A stretch of 64,000 nt of DNA, taken from NCBI GenBank assembly GCA_025201705.1, contig MU616584.1, positions 34,574-98,573 of the forward strand. The letters are read 5' to 3'. The notes below the pieces were generated by a model. The model saw only the letters and a program-made list of their open reading frames with translations. It did not search any database and was not told where the DNA came from. Source of the stretch: Dissophora ornata. Lineage: Eukaryota > Mortierellomycota > Mortierellomycetes > Mortierellales > Mortierellaceae. Positions 45,278 through 63,756 of this stretch are shown here, one piece after another (position 1 is the first letter of the stretch; every line of letters begins with the position of its first letter). A program made the translations under genes and the position numbers.

Positions 45278-47473
45278 CCTTGAGAGGGTAATTTAGTATT
45301 ACATTGTATATAGGTAAATAAAGCTGAACCAGTTTCGTCATACGTTTTCATCATAGATGTTCTACTTCTGGTGCATATCCAGCCAAATCACAGATCACAC
45401 GCCATTGCAATGACACAGACTCGCTCTTACTCCATCCCGTACATGTGTTCCTGTCTCCACTTGACCTTCTTTCTTTCTTTTCTTTTCTTTTTTTGAACAA
45501 AGGTCACAGGCTCGATCGGCACGAGCATTAACCTTTGCCTTTTAGTTTGCTGTCATGATGCGCTGCGCCTCTCTCGTGGATGAACAAATCGACACTGCCA
45601 CAATCAAGAAATGACTGTCGATCCTCGGCAAGGAGAAGTGATCGATAGACATTCAGGGGGGGGGGAGGATATTGACACTCTATCCTCCCCTCCCTAAAAA
45701 ATATATATATTCAACTCGGCGTAGTCATCTGCGCAGTTTCATTGTGGTGGTTCACTTCCCGGAATTAGTCCGAGGCAGCAATGCTGACTGTTTTAAACTC
45801 AAAAAATCAGGTTCGTGTTTTGCGCCGTTTTGCAATATTTCTGTCTTTAGCACTTCATATTTTAAAATTACGCATGCCCCATCCCTCGTGTGTGTGCATT
45901 CTCTTTTTTATGGGCAATCGGGCGAGGAGGAATGGTCAGGTAAACCCTGCTCATCCTCATTTTAGCCAAGCCCGCCTTCCTGCACCCCATTATTCATTCA
46001 TGAATAAGGTACGTAAAGTTTTTTTTTAATAAGGATACTGCAAACCAACCATTTTTTAAAAAAATATCCGGAGGCGTTTCCACCTCAATTGATGTTGAAC
46101 TCCTTTCTTCATTGAGTATTTCAAGTTGTTGATCATTTCAAAATCTAATTGAAATATTACTCCAGGAAAGCGAGGCGGTGCAATGATTTGCTGCGGTGCA
46201 GTAGCTTGATAAACATGCTTACTCCAAATCCGTATTCCGTAAGCAAATAGTGATCCTATAACAAGAGGTGAGCGGCTTGATGTTTCAGCATTTGTAGAAT
46301 GACTTGAGAGGGGTGAACGCGACCTATTTCAATTGCTAGCAGATACTCAGCTATGTTTAATAAATGTACATGCAATACTCTTCCAAAAATACGGCTCAAA
46401 AAAATCCTTCAGAATCAGTCTTTGTAAGCTCTATTTTGCTGATCGGTGCGTTTTTTTACATCGGCCCGCGTGTGCGTGTGCGTGTGCGTGTTTTTTTTCA
46501 AAAAAAAAGGGCTCTACGCATGTAATGTATCATTTTCTCAGCTAAAATTGACATCGTCATGGAAACAACACAGCAACAAGCAACATTCTGTTCACTTCTT
46601 AATAGAACAACTATAAACAAGGCGATTTAGCAAAAACAATACAAATAACGGTCAGCGGCCATCAAGAGACCTAAGGAGTGCGGCGGATGGTGGCAACACT
46701 AAAGTTAGGCAGGGTCTAGACAGCATAGGACTTTGATCACAGGCAGAGTCGACAACACTTTGCACTTCGTCTCAGGGAAAAGTTTTTTTGTGGACCATGG
46801 GAACACAAGAAAACAGCCAATACGTTAGAGAGAGCAAAAGTGCGTGAAGCTGAGAGCCGGCGAGGGCTCAAGATAGAATAGGGATGGGAGAGAGGGATCG
46901 AAGAGAGAGAGAGAGAGAGAGAGACAAGACGAGAAAGACGGCCTAAGCTCCGTCGTCTTGTCATTCATGAATGGGAAATTATAATAATGCACGGTGGACA
47001 TGTGTCCCGAGGAGAAAAATAAGAAATCATCGCCACCAAGCGACGCCTCTTTCTTCAAAAGTAAAGCACACGCCATCGCGTGTTGCCTCGATCCTCAACC
47101 ATCCAAGAGAATTATGAAAATGTGTCCCCCCCCCTACCCGATCATTCTTTTCCCTTCGAGGCTGCGGACCGTTTTCTTTTGCTTGTCTCCATATTTTCGC
47201 ATTTGAGCGAGGACCGCTTGCGCTTTGTGGTCCCCCTTTCCTCCTAATGCTTTCTTTTTCCTAGCCTCTTTTCTTCTTCATCCTCCACTTCCCTTTCCCT
47301 TTCTGTCATTTCTTCCACAACAAATACAAATACGTATCCGAGCACAACAATAATAGACACTCATCTCACGCCCCACAGCTACTTGCATAAATACATACAC
47401 CTGGAATCCCACGACCCAACGATTTACATCAACCTTCATCCTCTCTCTCACACACATCTACTCCCTCCTTTCA
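45278..47473. other. Long intergenic region
   Basis: About 2.2 kb without a convincing gene. It holds AT-rich stretches, a GTGTGC microsatellite (46464-46491), a GA microsatellite (46901-46922) and, from about 47150, the pyrimidine-rich leader of the next gene. Confidence 0.4.
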
Positions 47474-49576
47474 ATGCTTCGTACCCAGTCGAGTGGACCC
47501 ACGTCCTCGTCCTCTGCGCCCAGTGCTCGACGGAAAGCCATCATTAATACTCACAACAATACCCATCACAACAATCAAACCCATCCACATTATCATCATC
47601 ACCATCGGGACCACCCTGAGAATCACCAGTGCTCCTCCTCGGACTTATCCCTGGTCATCACCACAGCACCCGGCTCACTAGCACGAGCTAGCAGCAGTGG
47701 TGGTAAGAGACAAAAGAGGATATCCGCAACATTTGGTGGTCCAGGCTCTGTTTCCAGTTCAGGGTCCAGCTCTTCGCAATCCACGACTCCTTCCATGACC
47801 AACTCTCCACTCTCACCTTTGTTTGAAACGTTCACACATTCGCCTATTGCTTTCTCGTCTTCCTTCCCGTTACCTCCTATCCCTGCATCATCGCCATCAT
47901 CACTGCCGATTGTTGTCATTGAAGAAGTATCGATTCATCCATTTGAGTCTGCACCCCTACCGACTGTAAATGAACGACAGCATCCACTTTCAGGGGAGCC
48001 CATGAGTTCGACTCTTCTTATAAGTGGCACGTTTGGCTTGGAGAGTGCCCTCCCTCCTCTTCCTGAGACAGCCCAACAACAAAAACAACAACACCTGTAC
48101 GGCGATAACGCCTCAACCCTGTCCTCGTCATGCGAGCAATCTCAGGACGGAAGAGGGGAGGATGGAGAGGCTGGGGAGGTACAGGATCAAGAGAAATGGT
48201 CACCCGTCTCCGCTGAGGACAGAGCAAGGTTTACATTTGGGTACGATGACACAACAACATTGGAAGATGTGCTCGATATCCTCCCACCACCTTCGCCCAT
48301 CAAGGAACGACACCCTACAAACCGGCGTCCGTCACCACCCTCGTCCTCAATTCGCCCTCCTCGCATCCAATCGACATCTCCAAGAATCACAGCATCGTCG
48401 CCTGGATCATCCTCTTCAAGTCTTTCACGTCATCCATCAAGCAAGCGACAATCATACGCAACACCACAAACCCACGGACCCTTGGATAAAATGGAAGAAG
48501 GGTCAGCAGGAGGAGTAGGGGGAGGTTCCCAGTTCAATATTCCGACGCGAACAAGCAGTCGTTGGATCGATCAAAACGCGGCGGGTCAGTCTTTGATGCC
48601 AAGCTCGCGCACTCGCGCAAAACAACGCCTCTCCTACTTGGCCAACATGCTCATATCCTCGGTGACACCTGCTACAGCCGCAAATAATACTGCATCTATG
48701 ACTACCTCCTCATCAACCCCACCGTCACCAACTTACAACAACAGTTCCTTGGAGAAGCCTCTCCCGCGGATCCCCCTCTCCGACATGGCAGATCTCTCGC
48801 CAATGACGCCTACTATCGACTCTGAAGATAATACAGATACCCCCCCAAGGCTAGGTTCTACAAGTCGGATACCAGTCAAAAATATATCCTCCGCAACCAA
48901 CAGTAATCGTAACAACAGCAGCAGCAGCAGCAGCAACAGCTACAACGAATTCTTGGGGTCTGCACCAATAAAATCCCGAAAGACTGTGCCAGGAATTCCA
49001 AGTCCATCATCAGCACAGCCATTGCCACTACCGCTAACGCCCTTGCAGACACTACAAGCACCCTCGCACACATATATCCACACCATCACTCCTCAACAGC
49101 AACACCAACCTCTCCGTCAAATATCTACATCTTTTAGTCCAACAGATGCAGCTCCCTCAGGCACCTCCTCGGCCTCGCCAGGAGGTGCATTTCATGGCGC
49201 GTTCTATGACGCGTCTCAGGACTCGCTCATGATAGCGATGCTCCCATTTACGTCATCTTCGTCCGAGAACAACTCAAGTCCCGATAGTCCTCGTCGACAC
49301 TTTTATAATCCAGAGGAGGACCGCCGCTCGGAAGATGGCCGTCATAGCCATCAGGAACAAGCAATGAGTCAAGAAAAGATTCAAGGAACGCAGAGTGATC
49401 CCGCTTCCTTGCGTCGTCCTCCTCCTCCTCCTCTCATCACATCGTCCCTGTCGAAACTGTCACAGGAAGGCAGGGAGGAAGGAGGAAAGAAGAGCAAGAA
49501 AAAAGGGGATAAGAAGGAGCGAAAGCCGAATAGCAGCTTCACGCGTTCATTACTCTGTTTCTGCTTTAAGAAATAA
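47474..49576 (+). CDS. Ser/Pro-rich protein with basic, Cys-bearing C-terminus, 700 aa
   Basis: One open exon. Almost all low complexity: Ser, Pro, Thr, His and Asn runs, no recognised domain. The notable part is the end: a Lys/Arg-rich stretch (KKSKKKGDKKERK) then NSSFTRSLLCFCFKK and stop. A polybasic patch plus two cysteines among hydrophobic residues at the extreme C-terminus is the layout of palmitoylated membrane anchors. I infer plasma-membrane association. Many S/T-P and R-x-x-S sites suit a phosphorylated scaffold. Homology unknown. Confidence 0.65.
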   Translation: MLRTQSSGPTSSSSAPSARRKAIINTHNNTHHNNQTHPHYHHHHRDHPENHQCSSSDLSLVITTAPGSLARASSSGGKRQKRISATFGGPGSVSSSGSSSSQSTTPSMTNSPLSPLFETFTHSPIAFSSSFPLPPIPASSPSSLPIVVIEEVSIHPFESAPLPTVNERQHPLSGEPMSSTLLISGTFGLESALPPLPETAQQQKQQHLYGDNASTLSSSCEQSQDGRGEDGEAGEVQDQEKWSPVSAEDRARFTFGYDDTTTLEDVLDILPPPSPIKERHPTNRRPSPPSSSIRPPRIQSTSPRITASSPGSSSSSLSRHPSSKRQSYATPQTHGPLDKMEEGSAGGVGGGSQFNIPTRTSSRWIDQNAAGQSLMPSSRTRAKQRLSYLANMLISSVTPATAANNTASMTTSSSTPPSPTYNNSSLEKPLPRIPLSDMADLSPMTPTIDSEDNTDTPPRLGSTSRIPVKNISSATNSNRNNSSSSSSNSYNEFLGSAPIKSRKTVPGIPSPSSAQPLPLPLTPLQTLQAPSHTYIHTITPQQQHQPLRQISTSFSPTDAAPSGTSSASPGGAFHGAFYDASQDSLMIAMLPFTSSSSENNSSPDSPRRHFYNPEEDRRSEDGRHSHQEQAMSQEKIQGTQSDPASLRRPPPPPLITSSLSKLSQEGREEGGKKSKKKGDKKERKPNSSFTRSLLCFCFKK

Positions 49577-49709
49577 AAAAAAATATAAAACATAAAAAGT
49601 TCAATTCGAAAATGTTTGCGCTTCGCGTTTTATTTCAGAAACGCATTCTTCATTAATATCTTCGTTCTATGTTGAACCAGTTCGTCTATTCTTCTAGGCC
49701 TCCCCGCCA

Positions 49710-52287
49710 TCACTTCTCATATACGGTCGGGCGACGGGCAGTCGTACCCCAGATGACTACAGTTTTGTCCTTCTCCGCACTCACGACCGAGCTGTTCGAC
49801 CACGACACACCCACAATCGGGCTGAACTGTTCCTTGACCGTCCTTTCAACTGTGCCATCGCGTGTCGACCAATAGTACAGCGTTCCATCTGCGGATCCTG
49901 AGACCACGTACTGGCCATCAGGACTATTTGCAATCAAGGATGTTACAGAAACAGGTGAATAAAGCGCCTCCCGAATGTCCTCGTGCATATACAACGACAC
50001 ATCGAGTCGTTCAAACTAAAAACGTACCTGAAGCAAGCCTTGGACCAGTTGGTGCCGGTCTTGTAGCCATCCGCATGCAAAGTGGAGAGCGTCTCGTAAG
50101 TTCTGACGTCCAAAATCCTGAGCGTGTTATCCCTCGAGTTCGTCAAAATCTGTGTTCCATCCGGCGAAGGGCAGATGGAAGTGATCTGGCCCAAATGAAT
50201 GCCCGTCACCTCCTTGACACAGTTGCCTGATCGAGCATCCCAGAAACGGACGTTGTTATCCAAATGACCACTTGCAATAGTCGACCCATCAAAGTCCAGG
50301 AGGCAGACATCATTCACGCTGGCGAACGTAAACATAGTGCGAATGCCTAAGATGGTTCGTGAGAGTGGCAAGGGCGGATAAGATGTTAGTGGCAAGTCGG
50401 ATGCAAGGGGGTCACGCTCTCTCTGCAAGATCCATCAGCTAACGTACAGTATCCTTTTTGGAGATCCCACACTTTGATCGTTCGGTCATGGCTTCCGGAA
50501 ACGACCTTGCTCGAATCAGGATTAAATCGCGCCGAAAAGACCTTTCCGATGTGTCCTGTCAGTGTATGCTAATAACGTAGAACAACTAGGTTGTAAATAT
50601 GCCAATTCAGAGTACAACCATCAGCTTCAGTCCCAGGAATCTAGCCCTTACTCTTGGTCGTCCGGTGCCTAGGTGCCACAACCGTGCGGCGTTGTCATTG
50701 GATGCTCCTAGCAGCAGTTCATCCGTGGCATTGAAGGAGACGCACATAACTGCCTGCAGACAGCCTGTCAATGTTGATTTGAGTGATCCTGTCTTGACAT
50801 CCCATATCTTGATTTTTTTGTCGTTAGATCCGGTAGCGAACATGGACCCTCCATTTGACATGGCGACTGTATTAACTTCTGAATCATGGGATGTCTATAA
50901 TGTTGAAAGCGCCAAAAAAAAAAAAAAAAAAAAATCCTGTTAGAGTGACTCGTATCAGGACTATTTTCCATTTTCCCAAGAAGTAGTGAAGCCATTCCAA
51001 CATACGATTTTCCTGGAGGAGATCTGGGGTATAATCGAAAAGATGGTAGATCCTCCACGCCAGCTGGACTGGGTCGGAGACTCGGGACCTAGACTACGCA
51101 TCGACCGCGTGCTTGGAGCCGACTGACCCGGTAGAGATAGGGTAGCTGCTTCTTGTTGCTCCGCGCTATGTACGATTCCCAAGGCCGAAGATGGTTAGAT
51201 TACAGATTACAATGCAATAGGCGTTGCTGATATTCAAGTTCGTATCCTTGTCGACAAGCCTAAGCGCCTTACTTTTCCAAAAACACGTTAGCGGCATTCA
51301 TTCTGTCAGCTTCCTCATTCATCTTCTTAAGCCAGCGTTGCAACAGCTGAGCGTTCTCTCTTTCCAAATCTCGTTGACGCTCATCCAACTTGCCCATCTC
51401 AAGCTGCAAAGTCGTGAGCTCGTCCTGAATCACTTGAATCGTGATATTCTTTTCGTTCACAAGGTCCACCAGCTCTTGGTTCTTGTGTGCCAAATAGCCA
51501 TTCGATTCGCCTAATCTCTGAATACTATACATGCAACGAAAAATTGAGCGAGTCGTGAGTAAACGTAAAATGTCATTAAGGCATATAACATTTCTGCCGC
51601 AGTCAGTCAAGGTCACGTATTACGACAAGCACAGCAAAACAAACTTACTCTTCTTTGTTCTGAGCCAGAGTCGTATCTTTGTCTCGCAACAAGTCGTTCA
51701 TATCTAACAGTCGCTGAGCATTTGTTCCCTGGGTCTTGTAGAATTCTGTGCGCTCATCCTTCAGACTGGTGATTTGAGCCTCAAGCTCCGCACTTCGCTT
51801 TTGATTCACTGGGCTCCTATGTGGTGTGAAATATAACATTGACCAAGATGGTGGCATCAGTATATCAATTGACTTTCGACGTGCCGCCCATATGTTGCGC
51901 ATGTTGGTATAGATTTGCCAATGTAACAAGTACCCTTGTTCTCGCAAGACAGTGACCTGACGGGCCATTTTGTCATGTTGCTCCTTTGAGCTCGCAGCAG
52001 TCGTCTCGAGAAGCTTGTTTTGCTCGACAAAATAACTCAGCTTTTGGACAAGCCCATTGTCTAGATGGGCGTTTAGATGGGTACGAAAGAAGAGCTCTGA
52101 ATTTAGCCATTTGTCCTTCATTGGCGCAGTATTTGATGTTCCCACTGGGGGCTCTGGAGTAGAGGTCAACATTTAACTTACAGGACTCGACCATGTCAGT
52201 AAATGCCTTCTCATGTTTGTCGCGGTTGGCGAAGAGGCCAAGGATGTCAGCCTCCCAGTGCTGGGTGGAATGATGCGCCATGGTCAT
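49710..52287 (-). CDS. ATG16: Autophagy protein ATG16 with WD40 propeller, about 597 aa
   Basis: Nine in-phase exons: 52287-52182, 52144-51934, 51816-51649, about 51524-51273, 51165-51006, 50894-50652, 50568-50448, 50346-50028 and 49923-49710. Residues 1-35 form the ATG5-binding helix region ([20 protein letters not shown]). A long coiled coil (about 40-260) includes the dimerisation block [19 protein letters not shown], with [17 protein letters not shown]. From about 300 there are seven WD40 repeats (ending in KIKIWD, ARLWH, TIKVWD, VRFWD, LRILD, LYYWS and VVIWG). ATG16 with ATG12-ATG5 directs ATG8 lipidation. The layout and length match animal ATG16L1, whereas yeast Atg16 is about 150 residues without WD40. 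Exon 4's start may be off by one base. Confidence 0.92.
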
Positions 52288-52918
52288 CTTTCTTTCCTGG
52301 TTTGTTGAGTTTGGATAAGGGATGTTGCAGAAATAGTTGTAGCAATAGCAGTAAAAGCGTGAAGAAAAAAAGTGAGGGAGTGTGTTTGTGGTTTGATGAA
52401 AGAACAGGGCTGCATCCTTTCATGGCCATCTCCGTGAAGCCACAGCCGCTGCTGCTCTTGCTCATTACACAATGGATAAAAAAAAATGGAGAAGCGCCAT
52501 TAATGGAATTCACTGATACGCCCGATTGCTGGAACAGAGGGCAAGCTTGTGAGAACAGGGCCACCGCATGCTCATGATGGCCAATGTCCATTGGATTGGG
52601 ACCCATGCCATACTCTGTCTACTGAGCCAGCTCACAGCTGTCCACAAAAAGGAAACCGGGTTGGTGGCGCGTTTCATCACGTGATATGTCAGAGGAAGTG
52701 TGTGGGCTGGGGTTGAGAGACCCCTCGTGGCTCTCTCAAGCGGAAAACACTTTGGAGCATTCAAACACTTTATTTCATTGCATTATTTTTCCTTCATCAC
52801 ATCCTCTTTGACCGCATGTCGTGAAGAGTACGGCTCCCCAAGCGGGTAAATATGGAACAAGAAGGGGTGTGAATGAACACAATAAAAGAAGGGGTTTGCA
52901 CATTGTTACATTTATTAG
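52288..52918. promoter_or_regulatory. ATG16 promoter and 3' flank of the next gene
   Basis: Contains no convincing gene. Gene order (both minus) means this is the upstream region of ATG16 and the downstream region of the Ser-rich gene ending at 52919. Confidence 0.4.
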
Positions 52919-53878
52919 CTATACAAGGATGACTTGCATTCTTCGCCCTTTGTTGGCTCCTCCTAATCCTCGGACACTCAGGATCCGGGTTGCCTGAGTA
53001 CTAATAGCATCCAATGGCAAGGGCAGCGGGTCGATAATGCAGAGGTCGTCCTTGCTTGAGCTGGAGGGTCCAGTGGGCGATTGAGGTGATGTCGGCGAAC
53101 TTGGTGAGCTCGAGGCAGATGATGAACCTGAATGCATCAGTGCAGGCGTGGAGGGGAGTGATGACAACGTCGAGGACACGGACCCTGAGAGCGACAGACG
53201 CTTAGTCCGATATGGATGAAAGCCGGAAGATGAGGATTCAACGACAGCACCTGTTGCTAGTGCTGTTGCTTGCGATGGCTTGCGGGTATGGAGAATCAGG
53301 AGGTTCCGACTGTGGTCATAGACATTACTGTTCCTGTAGGAGGATGGGTCGCTGGACCACCGTTCTCCAGCCACCCTGAGCTCTGAGGATGGCGGTGACA
53401 ATGGTGATGAAGACGACGAAGGGGAGGATGGGCCGGAGAAGCTTGAGCGTGAGCTAGCACTGGAGCTGGACTCCAAGTTACTATCAATGTGAGACTGGGC
53501 CAAAGGATGAGTGGTGCCTGCTACCGAGGTAGTCACTGTTGTTGAAGCTTCTGAGTCCGCTTGGGACTTTGACCTTGCTTCTGATTCTTCTGGTGGGCCA
53601 AACTGTTGATCATAGCTTCGAATGTCGACTGCCATGGATAGCGCAGGGTCGTTCTGGATGCGAAATGAAAAGACAATGCCCTTGGACGAATCATTCTGGG
53701 AGGGCGAGCGTCTAGGCTGACTCTTGCGTCGGCCGGCATGGACATGATCCAAGGGCTGGGGCGATGGCGACGAGGCATTCGACGGGGCCTTGCTGTTGCT
53801 GTTGCTGAGGGTGCTACTGCAGCGTTGAGGATAGGCCGACTGCCTGGTCTTGCGGGTGGTAGTCTTTTTCTTTGCCAT
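52919..53878 (-). CDS. Ser-rich protein of unknown function, 319 aa
   Basis: A single exon. Strongly basic start (MAKKKTTTRKTR), then Ser/Pro-rich low complexity. Two pieces look more ordered: GIVFSFRIQNDPALSMAVDI near 66-85, and a C-terminal CIIDPLPLPLDAISTQATRILSV block. No domain recognised. The basic start could be a nuclear signal. No introns needed. Confidence 0.55.
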   Translation of the reverse strand: MAKKKTTTRKTRQSAYPQRCSSTLSNSNSKAPSNASSPSPQPLDHVHAGRRKSQPRRSPSQNDSSKGIVFSFRIQNDPALSMAVDIRSYDQQFGPPEESEARSKSQADSEASTTVTTSVAGTTHPLAQSHIDSNLESSSSASSRSSFSGPSSPSSSSSPLSPPSSELRVAGERWSSDPSSYRNSNVYDHSRNLLILHTRKPSQATALATGAVVESSSSGFHPYRTKRLSLSGSVSSTLSSLPSTPALMHSGSSSASSSPSSPTSPQSPTGPSSSSKDDLCIIDPLPLPLDAISTQATRILSVRGLGGANKGRRMQVILV

Positions 53879-56550
53879 GGCAACAGGGAGGTTTTTGAGA
53901 AGGGGCGGATCTGGTTCGGCCGAGTGGCTTTCAGGCTCAGGAACGATGAATAATGGAGCGACAAGACTGGAAGGGCAGCAAGATAGGCGTGGGAGGCAGC
54001 AATGCGACGAGTGGAGAGGAGTATCAAGAACAACGATATTGCAAAACTAAAGACGAGGTATGTACAGTGCAGGGCGAACGAGCCAGAATCGAATGAAGAA
54101 AAGAACAACAAGCAAAAGACAGGACAGGACAGGACAGGAACAGACGAACAATGAGGAGGGGGACGGATTCAAACGGCGGTGATGAGAAGAGGAGGAAAAA
54201 CGGAAAGAGGACAACAAGAACAACAAGGAGAGGGGGAAAAAGTTTGCTGGGAAAGAGAGGCGAAAGAACCGCGAGTAAAGGAAGAGAGGCAGAGAAGAAT
54301 GTCCGCCAGGGTGGGTGGGAGCGGGCATCGGGGGAGTGGGTTGCTGCGATAAGTGGAGGGCATCTATCGCATCATCTCTATGGGCCGGACTGAATAAAAA
54401 AAGCCAAAACATTTCTGTTGTGTTGTGTTGTGTCTTGCTGTCCCTCGTCGCCTCCTTTCCCTTCCCTCTCACTCTCTCCCCCCCTCCTGTTGGAGCAAGA
54501 GAGAAAAAGTTCATGCCATATCTCCACCCTCTAATGCGGGCATGATGTGCCCGACTCTCTCTTGCCTTTGTCAGTCGAACCCTGGTCCCTTTCATAAAGG
54601 AGCCAACCCCAACTTGTCCGACATGTTGTGCTTCCTCTTTCCACTCCCAATTCACATACCGCCCTCGCTCCATTCTCTCTCCATCCATTCCCCTTTCGCC
54701 TCCGTTACTGCGACTCTCAGCCTCTCAGCCTCTCAGCCTCTATTGCCAGACCCAAAAGGATCAGCAAGGCTATGATGTGGTGATGGTGACGAGCAAAGGA
54801 ATGACAATAAGCTAACATGGCCTTGATTCGGATCCCATGATCCCATGAGTAATGGTAAGAACGCACGACAGGGAAGGGCTCAACTGTCACACCAGCTGCC
54901 TGGCGGGATAAGGTGCATCCCCAAAAGAAGACAGCGCCCTTCCACAACAAAACAGCCACTGTCAAGAACAGGGTTGCGGATGTGGCCTCAGCTGTCCGAT
55001 AATTAGACCATTTTCATCTCCCGCAACTTTCCAGAGTCCAAGTCTGCCCCAGAAATAACAATAAACTGAAACCCCTGATATAATTTTTAAAGACATGCCA
55101 CGATGTTTGTACGACAGATCGCATGGCGTATGCGATGACCTGGCACCAACGCACAGCATGCACCGCTGCACCGCTGCGCCGTGGTGGTGCCGTGCGTCGT
55201 CGTTGGGCAGACGATCACCATTGACAAGGAAAGACGGGGGTGGGCAGTGAATTCAGGGAGGGGTGAGCAAGGGCACCCAAGGTCACGCCTCTCCCGTGTC
55301 AGCATGCGTGTGTGATTTTTCGTTATTACTCTGACACCGCACCGCCGGCAGTACCACAGTCCACGCATCCGCGTTAAACGAACACAGCTTCCTTCCAAGG
55401 CCCGCCAACAATCAAACGTCGCCATCTCCAACTCATTCGTCTCCCAGCGCACAGTCCACGAATAGCCCTTTTGTGAGGACAGAAGCATCTTTGTCGTCTC
55501 CCCTCCAAGCCTGGGTGAGATCGCAGTCGAGACCTCCTCTACTCCTTTTTTTACACGTTCATTCGTGCTTCCCAACCTTCCCACCCCGCACGCTGCTGTT
55601 GCGGTGCCTCATTTCCCTCTCCTTCCCATTCCAACAATCATCATTGGCCACCGTTGTTCCTGTTGTTTCTCTTGTTTCTCTTGTTTCTCTTGTTTCTCTT
55701 GTTGGTCTTGTTGTTAGTAGTCGTTGCAGGTCGTTGCTTCTCCTTCGACTTCATTCTACAACTACGCAAGCGACAGCAGGCTATTGCCGCATCGCCCTTT
55801 TCCCCCTAGCTAGTTCGACTCTTTCTCTCCACAGCCTGACCTGACCTGACCTGACCGACTGGCTGACCAAAGCGTGAGCGTGGTCTGTCTGCGGGGGTGT
55901 GAATGGTCGTCCCTGACTACAATTGACTACAAGAACGACAGCACCTGAACAACAACACCCGAACCGCCATCCGCCGCAGCTGGCAGCAGCAACAACGCCT
56001 CAAAACAAAAGCCTACCCGAATACTTGTATATTTTGTCCCATTTTCCTCCAAAGTCCCATCCGCATATTTCGTCCATGTTTTTTTAGCACCCACAAACAC
56101 TGCCTCCCTCTCCAACCTCTCCAACGTTACCACCAAAGAAAACCGCCAAAATAGTCTATCAACTGTTGCTTGTTCCCAGCACATTCAGGAATTCATTCCT
56201 CCCTCCGTTCCCCCCGTTCATTGCTCATTCCATTCCATTCTCAAGAAGGCTCACCCGTCCCACCGTCCCTTTCTTTCAGTCCTCAATCTTCTCCGTCCAT
56301 CTTCCCTCCCTCGTTCTCGCCCCATCACTCCCTCCTGCCGCCGTGACCATCCAGACAGCTCCCTCTCATTGTCCGATTCATTTCATTCCTCGCCCACGCA
56401 TTATTCAACACCCACCCTTCCCTTCTTCCCTCGTCCACTTGAACTCTAAAGCTAGCCTGGCCGAGCAGAAAGTGTGGCAGCTTGTTTAATAATTTTTTTG
56501 ACGCCTCGATACTCCCGCCGCCCTTTTTACCCATATCCACAGCTGTCGCC
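53879..56550. promoter_or_regulatory. 2.7 kb divergent upstream region of the Ser-rich gene and the KIN4 gene
   Basis: No convincing coding exon. Simple repeats: GACAG(G) units (54118-54140), TTGTG units (54417-54432), TCTCAGCC units (54716-54740), CTTGTTTCT units (55668-55705) and CTGAC units (55837-55857). Sequence from 55450 to 56540 is pyrimidine-rich, suggesting a long KIN4 leader, possibly with a leader intron. Confidence 0.4.
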
Positions 56551-62958
<6,408 letters not shown>

Positions 62959-63350
62959 AGAGAGTAGTGCTCATGATCTAGACATTATTCGCGTCACCAA
63001 TTCTAGCCTTGTCGCTTCGCAGTCGCCTTTTATTATTCCAACAGAGCATCCTCGCGGGTATCTCGTAATTGCTGAGGTGGTGCTTGAAAATAAAAAGAAG
63101 GAAACTACTTTTTTGACAACCCCCTGCACTAAATCCACAATACACTTTTGTCCTTGTGTCCTTGAGCTATCTTTCTTCTAACTTCCTTAATATTGTGTAT
63201 GGCAAACGGATTGAAGAGTGCCTTCTTTGCAACTTTCACATATCAAGGCATCTCTGGCTCTGCTTTCAGGAGCGACAATGACTCCGTTGGGGTTGAGACG
63301 CTGCTGATAAAAATGTGCAAAAAGAATCTTGTGATAAACAAAAAAGAATT
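62959..63350. other. 3' flank of KIN4
   Basis: AT-rich, with an AATAAA-like signal (AAAATAAAAAG near 63088). No gene seen. Confidence 0.4.
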
Positions 63351-63424
63351 TTGATCTATGCAGGGGTCGAACCTGCAATCTCCTGATTCGTAGTCAGACG
63401 CCTTTCCATTGGGCCAATAGACCA
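63351..63424 (-). tRNA. tRNA-Arg (anticodon ACG)
   Basis: The minus strand folds as a full cloverleaf. Acceptor TGGTCTA pairs with TAGATCA (one G-T wobble). The anticodon stem TCTGA/TCAGG encloses loop CTACGAA, giving anticodon ACG. The T arm is GCAGG-TTCGACC-CCTGC. Discriminator A. No intron. Reads CGN arginine codons (CGT directly, others through inosine). Confidence 0.88.
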
Positions 63425-63514
63425 TTTCGATAAATGATAGATTTCTGAATCAATTATATTTCCATAAGTCTAGATAATTCACGGAGTATCACGTGATTAT
63501 ATTCCTACGGCCGA

Positions 63515-63650
63515 TCATAAAAAAAAACGATGAAGGCAGGTACTGGGGGTCCTTGTTAGTCAAAAAAAAAAACGATGAAGGCAGGAACAGAACCCATGAC
63601 CCTGGGGGTCCTTGTTAGTCAAAAAAAAATGAAGGCAGGAACAGAAACTC
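63515..63650. repeat. Three imperfect repeats after the tRNA
   Basis: Units share an A run, then (ACG)ATGAAGGCAGG(A/T)AC. The first two also share TGGGGGTCCTTGTTAGTC. On the minus strand a unit reads as a GGGTTCTGTTCC T-arm-like piece then a T run, resembling the 3' half and terminator of a tRNA gene. May be tRNA-derived debris. Confidence 0.6.
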
Positions 63651-63756
63651 TTTCCGATCTACCATTGGAGACGCTACATTTTACACAAACCCCTCTCTAC
63701 ACACACTCCCTACCCTTCCCCGCTAGCGCATAAGAGTGCCAACGACAGTAGCACGC

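Noticed and set aside
63640..63720. CTCTTTCCGATCT near 63650, similar to a sequencing adapter end
   Set aside because: It has an extra T compared with the adapter I remember and the flanks do not match, so contamination is not supported.
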